Source of the DNA: an uncultured beta proteobacterium
Lineage (GTDB): Bacteria; Pseudomonadota; Gammaproteobacteria; Burkholderiales; Burkholderiaceae
Direction of reading: 5' to 3'
Assembly: GCA_903930665.1 (NCBI GenBank)
Contig: CAIYZI010000004.1
Coordinates: forward strand, 1 to 11,787
DNA length: 11,787 nt
Shown here piece after piece: positions 5,786-11,787 of the stretch (its first letter is position 1; every line of letters begins with the position of its first letter). The notes beneath the pieces are model-generated. The model was not told where the DNA came from. It did not search any database and was given only the letters and a program-made list of their open reading frames with translations. Made by a program: the position numbers and the translations under genes.

Positions 5786-7002
5786 TGACTATCCATGTCG
5801 TTGGCGGCGTTTACCGCGAATATTGTGTTCACCCCCGTTGGCACGACATCTTTGGCTCTGCTGGGCGTGCTGCGTTGGCGATAGCAACGACCAAAAGCCC
5901 TGTCGTCCTACACTCGTATATGAGCGATGCGGCACTCGGTGTCATTAAAGAAAAGGCCGCTTGGCTCGATAGCTTCAAGGTCGAATCGACGCAAGTTGAT
6001 AGCGAGGTGTCGTTCAAGTATCTTCACGACATGGCCGTGCCAAAGATTACGGACGTTCCCGCTTTGGTCTATGAGTCAATCCGTGTTACCGAGGATAAAG
6101 TGTTGCGCTTCGGGATGTTGGAGGGCGACGCTGTAGTCAATGCTACCTGGGCGGTCTACGACCCTCAGAACGCGCAACAGGCCACTCCCTTTGGGGCCAA
6201 TGGCTCGACTGCAACACATCTCGCTCTTGTTTTGAACTCATGGGAGGCCATGCAACTCTCTGGCATGACCGGAAGCACTCCCGAGAGCATCGCCCCTTTC
6301 CTGGCAGTTCAAGAGAAGGCCGAAGTGGTCATCATCAAGATGGGACCGCGCGGCGCCTTCGTCTGGACGGCCACGGGTACGGTTCAAGTTCCAGCGTACC
6401 GGACGAAGCGAGTCTGGAAGATTGGCTCTGGCGACTGCTTCGCCGCGCACTTTGCCAACGCGTGGATGCATGACGGTCTGACGCCAGCGGATGCAGCGAA
6501 CGTTGCATCCCGCGCGACCGCTTACTACTGTGAGACCCAAGGCTTTCCGACCCAGGAGAACCTTTCCGTGTGCACCTTTCCACCAGTCGAGCTTTCAGGC
6601 GACTATCTGGCAGGCAAGCAGCGCCAAGTCTATCTGGCAGGACCATTCTTCGACCTTATGCAGATATGGATGGTGGAGCAAGCTCAAGCCAACCTGAAGG
6701 ACCTAGGATTGAAAGTCTTCTCGCCATACCATGATGTGGGTCTGGGTTCAGCTGACGATGTGGTCGCCAAGGATCTGGACGCAATTGTGGAATCAGACAT
6801 CGTGTTTGCCATTACTGATGGGCTAGATGCCGGAACGGTCTATGAGATTGGTTACGCACGAGCGCTGGGCAAGCCTGTGGTGGTCTACAGCGAACGCCAA
6901 CATCCCGAGAACTTGAAGATGATGGAAGGGTCGGATTGCACCATCTGCACTGACTACACCACCGCCCTCTATTCGACGCTCTGGGAGGCAGTGAAGCTTT
7001 GA
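5785..7002 (+). CDS. PfkB-like kinase fused to nucleoside 2-deoxyribosyltransferase (405 aa)
   Basis: Start ATG 5785 (MTIHVVGGVYREY) is chosen over an upstream TTG at 5701 because it overlaps the preceding stop (TAATG). Residues 1-about 270 are a ribokinase/PfkB-type domain: N-terminal IHVVGG strand, VIIKMGPRGAFVW (183-195), and VWKIGSGDCFAAHFANAW (210-227), in which GSGD carries the anion hole and the catalytic base Asp217. Residues 282-405 are an NDT domain: VYLAGPFF (282-289), LDAIVESDIVF (331-341), and GTVYEIGYARALGKPVVVYS with the likely nucleophile Glu354. PfkB kinases phosphorylate sugars or nucleosides; NDT cleaves N-glycosidic bonds. Together they suggest sequential handling of a nucleoside, for example release or phosphorylation of a (deaza)purine nucleoside feeding the QueC-like enzyme. 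Its TGA overlaps the TTG start of that gene. Confidence 0.87.
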   Translation: MTIHVVGGVYREYCVHPRWHDIFGSAGRAALAIATTKSPVVLHSYMSDAALGVIKEKAAWLDSFKVESTQVDSEVSFKYLHDMAVPKITDVPALVYESIRVTEDKVLRFGMLEGDAVVNATWAVYDPQNAQQATPFGANGSTATHLALVLNSWEAMQLSGMTGSTPESIAPFLAVQEKAEVVIIKMGPRGAFVWTATGTVQVPAYRTKRVWKIGSGDCFAAHFANAWMHDGLTPADAANVASRATAYYCETQGFPTQENLSVCTFPPVELSGDYLAGKQRQVYLAGPFFDLMQIWMVEQAQANLKDLGLKVFSPYHDVGLGSADDVVAKDLDAIVESDIVFAITDGLDAGTVYEIGYARALGKPVVVYSERQHPENLKMMEGSDCTICTDYTTALYSTLWEAVKL

Positions 7003-7607
7003 GAGACGCTCTACTTTTGTCTGGCGGCATGGACTCGCTTGCTATTGCCTGGTGGAAACGTCCGGAACTCGCCATCACGCTCAACTACGGTCAGAAAGCC
7101 GCCGAGGCTGAAAAGCTCGCGTCCGCCCAGGTTTGCCAAGAACTGGGGATTCGTCACGAGATAGTCTCGGTCGACTGCAGCTCACTCGGCTCTGGTGACA
7201 TGGCTGGTGCTCCTCCTGATGCGGCTGCGCAAACATCTGACTGGTGGCCATACCGCAATCAGTTGCTGATCACCTTGGCGAGCATGCATGCCATTTCGCG
7301 AGGCATGCAAACGCTCTACATCGGGACTGTGCGGTCAGATGGCGAAAACCATTTAGATGGGACGCCAGAATTCGTCCAGAAGATGGACGAGGTCATGGCC
7401 TATCAGGAGGGGCATCTTAGAGTTGTCGCCCCGGCGATCGCCCTTACCACCGTCGAGCTCATTCGGCTTGCCGGCGTGCCGCCAGAACTGCTTGCTTGGT
7501 CGCACAGCTGCCATAAAGCTAACATCGCGTGCGGAAACTGTCGCGGCTGCAACAAATACATCGAAACTTACGGGGAGTTGAGCCCCGCGTACTCGGGGCG
7601 CTCTTGA
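6999..7607 (+). CDS. QueC-like 7-deazaguanine enzyme, copy 2, intact (202 aa)
   Basis: Start is a TTG overlapping the NDT stop (CTTTGAGA). Residues 8-13 are the PP-loop SGGMDS (QueC has SGGQDS), followed by LNYGQK (28-33; QueC YGQRH), DWWPYRNQLL (81-90; QueC PxRN), SDGENHLDGTPEF (113-125; QueC has YPDCRxEF) and a zinc site with Cys171, Cys178, Cys181 and Cys184. QueC turns 7-carboxy-7-deazaguanine into preQ0 using ATP and ammonia via an adenylated acyl intermediate. The retained ATP and zinc sites argue for adenylation chemistry, while the changed DCR to DGT motif argues against housekeeping function; no QueD, QueE or QueF is nearby. Diverged QueC proteins in type IV CBASS and Qat join the activated base to a protein N-terminus, the role I infer here. 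A GCCCCG/CGGGGC hairpin lies in the last codons. Confidence 0.87.
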   Translation: MRDALLLSGGMDSLAIAWWKRPELAITLNYGQKAAEAEKLASAQVCQELGIRHEIVSVDCSSLGSGDMAGAPPDAAAQTSDWWPYRNQLLITLASMHAISRGMQTLYIGTVRSDGENHLDGTPEFVQKMDEVMAYQEGHLRVVAPAIALTTVELIRLAGVPPELLAWSHSCHKANIACGNCRGCNKYIETYGELSPAYSGRS

Positions 7608-7645
7608 GTCGAACTCACGCATACCCACTTGGACCACAGCGATTT

Positions 7646-8473
7646 CTATCGCGAGAGTGCCAATTCGGTCTGAATGTACTTCTGGGGTCTCACGCGGTCT
7701 TTGTTGTCGTCGCTTCCGCGAAGGTATTCAATAAGATGCCGCACCGTCAAAGGCGAGGAAGCCATCTCCCACCAAATGACTGCATCAAGCTCTGACGCAC
7801 GTACGTCTAGTGAAGCGCTGAAATGCAAGAAGCGTTCTTCGAGTTCGGCGTAATTCCGCTCGACCGTCAAATTCTTTGGGAATAGCCCAATGACCTGACC
7901 CACACGCATGATGTGGATGTCGAGGATGGCCACGTCGTTCGCATCTAGCCAGTTTCGAGCAATCCAAGAGGCAGTCTTGTGGCCAACACCCGGAACGACC
8001 AAAAGCCAATCACGAAGTTGCCTGCCAACATTGAACTTCGGTGCGGCGTGAGCAAGTGGCAGCGCGGCAGCGAGGTACCGTGCTTTTTGGGCAGCGAACC
8101 TATATCGAATAGATTTACCACCAACCTCGAGTGGCTCTTTCAACAACGCTTCGAGATCCTTTTCGCTTACCGGATTTCCTGAGAGCACGCCTCGTTCGCG
8201 CATACGATCATAGGCTGCTAGGCCTACAGTCGCGGGAATCCCATATCCTCCTAAAAGACACGCGGCTACTTCCTCGGCCAGTGTCCGACCCAGCCGATAT
8301 CCTGCGGGTTTGCCGATCAAGCGGCGCGCTACGACTTGGTACGCCCAGTATGCAGGGGTCGGGAATGCATCAATGGAGCCCCATCGCACCCCATCCATCA
8401 CCTCGATGTCCGCAGCCGGCAACTCAACTTGGATTGAGCCTGTCCGAGTAAGGATTGAAGCAGCTTGGATCAT
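7646..8473 (-). CDS. OGG-like HhH-GPD DNA glycosylase (275 aa)
   Basis: The C-terminal half has the helix-hairpin-helix LLVVPGVGHKTASWIARNW (residues 157-175) with catalytic Lys166, and the downstream AILDIHIMR (183-190) with catalytic Asp185, the pair that defines bifunctional OGG-type glycosylase/lyases. Length and the N-terminal WAYQVVARRLIG and LAEEVAACLLGGYGIPA helices fit an 8-oxoguanine-type enzyme rather than endonuclease III, whose Fe-S cluster Cys are absent. It excises a damaged or modified base from DNA and may then nick the strand. OGG-like proteins are known accessory genes beside QueC in type IV CBASS. Its ATG overlaps the stop of the upstream methyltransferase (ATGA). It converges on QueC copy 2 with a 38-base gap, so it is a separate transcript from that operon. 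Target base unknown. Confidence 0.85.
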   Translation of the reverse strand: MIQAASILTRTGSIQVELPAADIEVMDGVRWGSIDAFPTPAYWAYQVVARRLIGKPAGYRLGRTLAEEVAACLLGGYGIPATVGLAAYDRMRERGVLSGNPVSEKDLEALLKEPLEVGGKSIRYRFAAQKARYLAAALPLAHAAPKFNVGRQLRDWLLVVPGVGHKTASWIARNWLDANDVAILDIHIMRVGQVIGLFPKNLTVERNYAELEERFLHFSASLDVRASELDAVIWWEMASSPLTVRHLIEYLRGSDDNKDRVRPQKYIQTELALSR

Positions 8474-9153
8474 TGAGATAAACCCCTCTCAGTCATCGGA
8501 TATGCCGCGTGTAGCCACTGCATAAAAGCGGATCGTTCTACGGCATCCATGCGCTCGACGCGCTCCTGCAGTCGGCTCATCCTTCGTCGAATGGTCTGCC
8601 GCTCGCGGAAGCCGGCTCCTACATGTCGGCTGTCGTGCAGTTGCTGTGGCGGCTTAAAGTTGAACCACAAGGTCTCAGTTCGAACATCAACGTGCGTCTT
8701 AGCCCTGAAGGCCCGAGTTCCCCAACCCGCCAGCACACGCTCGTAGATGGGGTTGGCATAGCCTGACAAAATAACCATGCATGGAAGCCCTCGGAGAAGA
8801 GTTGCTAACCGCTCGTGGTCTTGTTCGGTGTAGTCCAGTCGATAGACACGTTTTTGTCGACGGGTCGCAGGGTGGTAGGGCGGGTCAACGTAAACAAGCT
8901 CGTCGCCTTGAAACTGATAGTTCGCTAGGAATTCTTCCGCCCGTTTGCAGAGCACATCGACACCAGGCACTGGGGAGGCCGCCCACGCAGCAATAGCCCT
9001 CTCATCTGCATCGATACCTATGCTGTGTACAGCTGGTAGCTTGTGGCGCATAACCGATCCCCCACCAAGATGCGTCTCTATATAGACGCGGTGCACCGGC
9101 ATCAAATTGATGATGTGCTGGTAGGTCTTTCCTTTGCCACCCGGGTACTTCAT
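8470..9153 (-). CDS. D12-class DNA adenine N6-methyltransferase (227 aa)
   Basis: The N-terminus MKYPGGKGKTYQHIINLMP is a hallmark of phage-type Dam proteins. The SAM-binding motif is VYIETHLGGGSVMRHK (residues 23-38), and the catalytic motif is VYVDPPYHP (87-95; DPPY). SIGIDADERAIAAW supplies the acidic SAM-contacting residue. The tail, residues about 160-227, is basic and helical with no clear target-recognition domain of the long Dam type. It is expected to make N6-methyladenine in a short site, as a solitary mark or as self-protection for a linked activity. It overlaps the glycosylase start (ATGA), so both are one operon; a methyltransferase plus a base-excising enzyme is reminiscent of a modification/attack pair (inference). 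No good Shine-Dalgarno precedes the start. Confidence 0.88.
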   Translation of the reverse strand: MKYPGGKGKTYQHIINLMPVHRVYIETHLGGGSVMRHKLPAVHSIGIDADERAIAAWAASPVPGVDVLCKRAEEFLANYQFQGDELVYVDPPYHPATRRQKRVYRLDYTEQDHERLATLLRGLPCMVILSGYANPIYERVLAGWGTRAFRAKTHVDVRTETLWFNFKPPQQLHDSRHVGAGFRERQTIRRRMSRLQERVERMDAVERSAFMQWLHAAYPMTERGLSQ

Positions 9154-9162
9154 GGAGCCGGA

Positions 9163-9184
9163 TCATCGTCAGATATGACGATGA
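9163..9184. promoter_or_regulatory. Perfect 9-bp inverted repeat upstream of methyltransferase
   Basis: TCATCGTCA at 9163-9171 and TGACGATGA at 9176-9184 are perfect reverse complements around GATA. The repeat is ten bases upstream of the methyltransferase start codon, the position expected for an operator or for a hairpin in the mRNA leader. No helix-turn-helix regulator is in the operon. The rest of 9185-9424 shows no recognisable feature beyond a weakly supported frame. Confidence 0.5.
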
Positions 9185-9424
9185 AGTCTATTGGAATTTA
9201 ACTATCGATTGCCAAATAGTCTCTTGCCAAGACTATCGAGACCTTACTCCTCCGAGTGCAGTACACCGTCGGATTCGAGATACCAAAGTGGCTGTCCTCG
9301 ACCACGGTGGGACTTGGTTACATGGATTTGAGACTTGCCTCATACTTTTTAAGCGCTTGCGCTAAACAGCGCTCCGATCGCGCCAGGAAGATTCAAAGGT
9401 ATCCATACAGAGCTATGAAATCCG

Positions 9425-9715
9425 GTGTGTATTCTGGTCGATCCCGACGGGTTTACGCAGGCCATCGAAGCGCATCGTCCCACAATGCCTAACCTTGAGC
9501 ACGGCATAGACCAGTTTCGGGACTCAGAACGCGAAGCCCTGGTTGAAATCGATGAATCACTCCCGAACGAAATTTATTCTTTGGGTGGCTACTCCAGTTC
9601 AAAGAGTACCCCGTTAGAGATGGCAGGACTTGATCAGTATGGACACGCGCCCACTCCAACAGAACTAGTAATTTTGGAGGCCGCATTGACGCGCTCAGGG
9701 CACAAATTGGGGTAG
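9425..9715 (+). CDS. Hypothetical protein (up to 96 aa)
   Basis: The frame opens at a GTG at 9425; ATG 9485 (MPNLEHGIDQ, 76 aa) is an alternative. Neither has a clear ribosome binding site. The product is acidic and soluble, with RDSEREALVEIDESLPNEIY and PTPTELVILEAALTRSGHK, residue use that looks like coding sequence. No domain recognised. It stands alone between the methyltransferase operon and a small basic protein and may be a gene fragment. Confidence 0.4.
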   Translation: MCILVDPDGFTQAIEAHRPTMPNLEHGIDQFRDSEREALVEIDESLPNEIYSLGGYSSSKSTPLEMAGLDQYGHAPTPTELVILEAALTRSGHKLG

Positions 9716-9785
9716 TGGTTCAGTTTGAATCACCATAACTTACAAAGCCCTAGATTACACAGATTGCCAGTGCTACCCTTGGAAC

Positions 9786-9941
9786 ATGCTCAAGAAAGAC
9801 TTTTCACAGATAGCGTTTCAGGTGGTTCAGCAAGCCACGGGAGAATCGCCTAAACCTGCGCCAGAGCCAAAGAAAAAGGCCGCGACTCCTGCTAAGAAGT
9901 CCGCGGCCAAAAAGACAGCGAAGACAGGCAAATCTGCTTAA
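9786..9941 (+). CDS. Lys/Ala/Pro-rich small basic protein (51 aa)
   Basis: ATG 9786 follows TTGGAA and opens MLKKDFSQIAFQVVQQATGE, a short helix, then a Lys/Ala/Pro tail resembling a histone H1-type tail (PKKKAATPAKKSAAKKTAK). The helix resembles the N-terminus of small proteins common in proteobacterial islands that I recall as ending in a GRKGGxKGGxARA...ARW block; that block is missing here but a similar one starts the neighbouring P63C protein. It is probably a nucleic-acid-binding accessory protein. Its stop overlaps that of the convergent P63C gene by four bases, so both genes share the same 3' end. Confidence 0.6.
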   Translation: MLKKDFSQIAFQVVQQATGESPKPAPEPKKKAATPAKKSAAKKTAKTGKSA

Positions 9942-10930
9942 GTCGCCGTATCCATTCCGGGCAACTCCAACTGGTCGCCAAACAGTGTTCTGATGTGCCC
10001 CTCGTACTCTTGGGCTGTTTTGGAAATCCCGGTGATGGCTAACAATTGGCCCAGGTGAGTCCTTAGGGCCTTCACTCCCAGTTCTGAGAGAAACGAATGC
10101 AACTTTGCATTTCTGTCTCCGCCGCTGGCTTTAAGCGCCCTAGTGAGTTCAAGGATCTTCCCGCTGCTACGCGCAAGAGGGTGATACACATGCTCGATTG
10201 TCAGCGTTCTTGCCTTCCATGGGCGTCCGCGCTCTGGCTTTGCCAGTTGGTATAGCCGATACCAGTTCTCGTAGAGTTGTGACGGAAACTCGCGTTCATA
10301 TTCGCGCGCTTCTTGCTGAACAAACAGCTTAAAGGCTTGAATTACCTCTTCAACTTCTGGCCGGTAACCAGACAGTGCGTACACCAAGCCGGTGATCCCA
10401 GCCTTGGCAGAGGCTCCCATGATGATCCCAGCCTGCATAACTACGGCTGGATTTACGGGTTTTCCGGCCGCTTTTGCTTCCAATACAGCTTTGCAGATGT
10501 CGATCAATACAGTCGCATCGTATCCGTGAGCTTTTGTGGTTGCAGACCCACTTTTGCCCACGGTAACTACTTGAAAAATAACGGGATTTTTGATTTTCTC
10601 AGTCAATTCCTGCCCAACGTGTTCAGACATTGATTTATTGAAAACGAAAGTCGGCAATCGACTGCCGCCGAGTCCAAGACCAAGAATCACACCCATTCCG
10701 CGCTGGGTAATAACTGCTGTTTTTTTCTCATCGTCTAGCACATAGCACTCAGCATCAATTCCAATCTCATCGTTGAAATTACCTTTGTGTATCGCTTTCA
10801 CCGGCTTAGGCCCCCAACGAGCAATAGCACCTTTGCGCGCCCTATCTGCTTTCTGCTCAGCAGTCATGTTTGCAGCAGCGACTTCGCCTCCCTTTGCGCG
10901 TCCATTTTTCGCTTTCGAGTTGTCGTCCAT
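9938..10930 (-). CDS. P63C domain-containing protein (330 aa)
   Basis: Start ATG 10930 has an excellent AAGGAG six bases upstream. Residues 1-40 are a basic block GRAKGGEVAAANMTAEQKAD then RARKGAIARW, a short motif found at termini of many small island proteins and likely nucleic-acid binding. Residues about 208-300 carry the P63C signature, AREYEREFPSQLYENWYRLY followed by RGRPWK and HPLA. The middle (80-200) is a mixed domain with AGIIMGASAKAGITGLVYAL. P63C proteins are known from phages such as the prototype 63C and from plasmids and islands; their function is not established. It is a lone gene, divergent from the IS1 transposase, with repeated sites in its promoter. Confidence 0.85.
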   Translation of the reverse strand: MDDNSKAKNGRAKGGEVAAANMTAEQKADRARKGAIARWGPKPVKAIHKGNFNDEIGIDAECYVLDDEKKTAVITQRGMGVILGLGLGGSRLPTFVFNKSMSEHVGQELTEKIKNPVIFQVVTVGKSGSATTKAHGYDATVLIDICKAVLEAKAAGKPVNPAVVMQAGIIMGASAKAGITGLVYALSGYRPEVEEVIQAFKLFVQQEAREYEREFPSQLYENWYRLYQLAKPERGRPWKARTLTIEHVYHPLARSSGKILELTRALKASGGDRNAKLHSFLSELGVKALRTHLGQLLAITGISKTAQEYEGHIRTLFGDQLELPGMDTAT

Positions 10931-10950
10931 GGGTACTCCTTTTTAAATGG

Positions 10951-11012
10951 ATGCTTGCATTGTTATTTATGCTTGCTAATAATGCAAGCATTATTTTGTA
11001 ATTAATGCTTGC
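10951..11012. repeat. Four ATGCTTGC repeats in the P63C promoter region
   Basis: ATGCTTGC occurs at 10951-10958, 10969-10976 and 11005-11012, and in reverse as GCAAGCAT at 10984-10991. The wider form TAATGCTTGC is shared by most copies. Spacing is 18, 15 and 21 bases, in an AT-rich region of 10931-11064. They lie just upstream of the P63C start and are well placed as binding sites for a repressor or activator, perhaps the P63C protein itself. Confidence 0.6.
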
Positions 11013-11064
11013 TTAATACGCAGTTACAAAATAAAATTTAAACTGACTTATACGAAAGCAGGCC

Positions 11065-11682
11065 ATGAACAAACTCTCCACCCAAGACCGCGTAGCCATC
11101 CTGAACTGTCTCTCCGAAGGCATGGGCATCAACGCAGCAGCGCGGATCACTGGCAAGAGCAAGAACACCGTTTTGAAGCTGCTGGCAGACACAGGGCAGG
11201 CTTGCGCTGCATATCAAGACCGTGTGATGGTCAACCTGCCTTGCAAGCGCATCCACGTCGATGAAATTTGGAGTTTTGTGGGTGCCAAACAAAAGAACGT
11301 GCGCGGCGATGACGAAACCCATGCTGACTATGGCAATGCCTACACATTCACAGCCATTTACTCAGATACAAAGCTGATGCCTTGCTGGCTGGTGGGTGTG
11401 CGAATTGCTGAATGCGCCAATGACTTCATGACCGATCTAGCCTCACGTATGGCCCAACGAATTCAACTGACTACCGACGGACTCCGCGTCTATCCAGACG
11501 CCGTAGAAGCCGCATTCAAGGGCAATGTGGACTATGGAATGCTGAATAAGACCTACGCCGACGAAGGCAAGCAAAGGGAAGCGAAACGCCGTTACAGTCC
11601 CGCCACTATGACCAGCTGCGAGAAACTAACGGTCTTTGGCAAGCCTGACGACGCTCACGTAAGCACCTCACACGTAGAGCGT
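11065..11682 (+). CDS. IS1-family transposase, cut at its C-terminus
   Basis: ATG 11065 follows AAAGCAGG. The N-terminal helix-turn-helix reads GINAAARITGKSKNTVLKLL (residues 21-40). The DDE catalytic residues are visible as VDEIW (66-69), QLTTDG (134-139) and STSHVER (200-206). Family-typical CKRIHVDEIWSFVGAKQKN and KRRYSPATM are also present. After VER at base 11682 IS1 similarity stops; the normal continuation (QNLTMRM and about 40 more residues) is replaced by unrelated codons that stay open to the window edge. The element is therefore truncated, most likely by another insertion, and inactive. I cannot find IS1 terminal repeats upstream. Confidence 0.82.
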
Positions 11683-11737
11683 GCATGTATTGACCCAGTG
11701 AATTTCTGCTCAGGTGTTATCTTTAAAGGAAACACAG

Positions 11738-11787
11738 ATGAGCACGAAGATGGAAGAAGACATCAAACGCTGGACGGCCAAGCGCAA
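11738..11787 (+). CDS. Start of a second transposase-type ORF (orfA-like), partial
   Basis: ATG 11738 has AAAGGA ten bases upstream and opens MSTKMEEDIKRWTAKRK, then leaves the window. This matches the start of IS3-type helix-turn-helix orfA proteins that I recall as ...LKRWTAKRKSALVLDIIQG. It probably belongs to the insertion that cut the IS1 transposase, with its end somewhere between 11683 and 11730. Only 17 codons are visible. Confidence 0.55.
   Translation, partial: MSTKMEEDIKRWTAKR

Noticed and set aside
7582..7599. GCCCCG/CGGGGC hairpin as terminator of the QueC operon
   Set aside because: It lies inside the last codons and no T-run follows.
5462..7607. Canonical Qat system
   Set aside because: No QatA-type ATPase and no TatD-type nuclease; the Gly-tailed protein is shorter than I expect for QatB.
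6999..7607. Dpd-type 7-deazaguanine DNA modification or queuosine synthesis
   Set aside because: No DpdA/TGT, QueD, QueE, FolE or QueF neighbour in the window.
3040..7607. Recent tandem duplication of the two QueC genes
   Set aside because: Their DNA sequences differ at many positions across the whole length, so they are old paralogs.
5462..9153. Canonical type IV CBASS
   Set aside because: QueC-like and OGG-like genes fit, but no CD-NTase, no TGT-like gene and no effector with a cyclic-nucleotide sensor are visible.
9256..9492. 78-aa plus-strand frame before the 9425 ORF
   Set aside because: No ribosome binding site or recognisable motif; it overlaps the better-looking 9425 frame.
10951..11012. 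CRISPR array
   Set aside because: Repeats are only 8 bases, irregularly spaced and in both orientations.

Overview
This window looks like an accessory, defence-island type stretch of a proteobacterial genome. A beta- or gammaproteobacterium is my best guess, from the moderately GC-rich coding, the IS1-family transposase, the P63C protein and the Lys/Ala-rich small protein typical of such islands. I see no core metabolic, ribosomal or tRNA genes. Several genes are decayed or frameshifted, and the right edge carries transposase fragments. Organism assignment is inference; no marker gene is present.

Layout. Position 1-643 (-) is a DUF4747-like protein running off the left edge. From 644 to about 1600 lie only small, weakly supported reading frames, including a probable frameshifted one and a 16-bp perfect palindrome. 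From 1649 to 2608 (-) are a single-pass membrane protein with a cytoplasmic helical region and a small downstream ORF in the same reading frame. From about 2796 to 4293 (+) is a degenerate cassette: the remnant of a nucleoside 2-deoxyribosyltransferase (NDT), a QueC-like enzyme with a one-base frameshift before its zinc motif, and an intact SagB-type nitroreductase. From about 4400 to 5086 (-) is a small unknown protein followed by a truncated, frameshifted HD-domain gene.

The central and best-preserved unit is 5462-7607 (+). It has three tightly overlapping genes: a 107-aa protein with a Gly-rich N-terminal tail, a fused PfkB-like kinase/NDT protein, and an intact QueC-like protein. Convergent to it, at 7646-9153 (-), is an ATGA-coupled pair: a D12-class adenine methyltransferase followed by an OGG-like helix-hairpin-helix DNA glycosylase.

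QueC makes the 7-deazaguanine precursor preQ0 in queuosine synthesis, but these copies sit in operons without other queuosine genes and differ at conserved QueC motifs. In anti-phage type IV CBASS and Qat systems, QueC-like enzymes are known to act on protein partners, attaching a 7-deazaguanine base to an N-terminus. The Gly-rich protein plus QueC plus base/sugar-handling enzyme is therefore a plausible, apparently unnamed, base-to-protein conjugation defence system. No CD-NTase, TGT, QatA ATPase or QatD nuclease is visible, so it is neither canonical CBASS nor canonical Qat. The decayed second cassette shows that NDT-QueC is a recurring module that can pair with a SagB-like oxidoreductase.

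The right end (9425-11787) has a hypothetical ORF, a 51-aa Lys/Ala-rich protein, a convergent P63C-domain gene whose promoter region carries four ATGCTTGC repeats, an IS1-family transposase cut after its catalytic glutamate, and the first codons of another transposase-type ORF.
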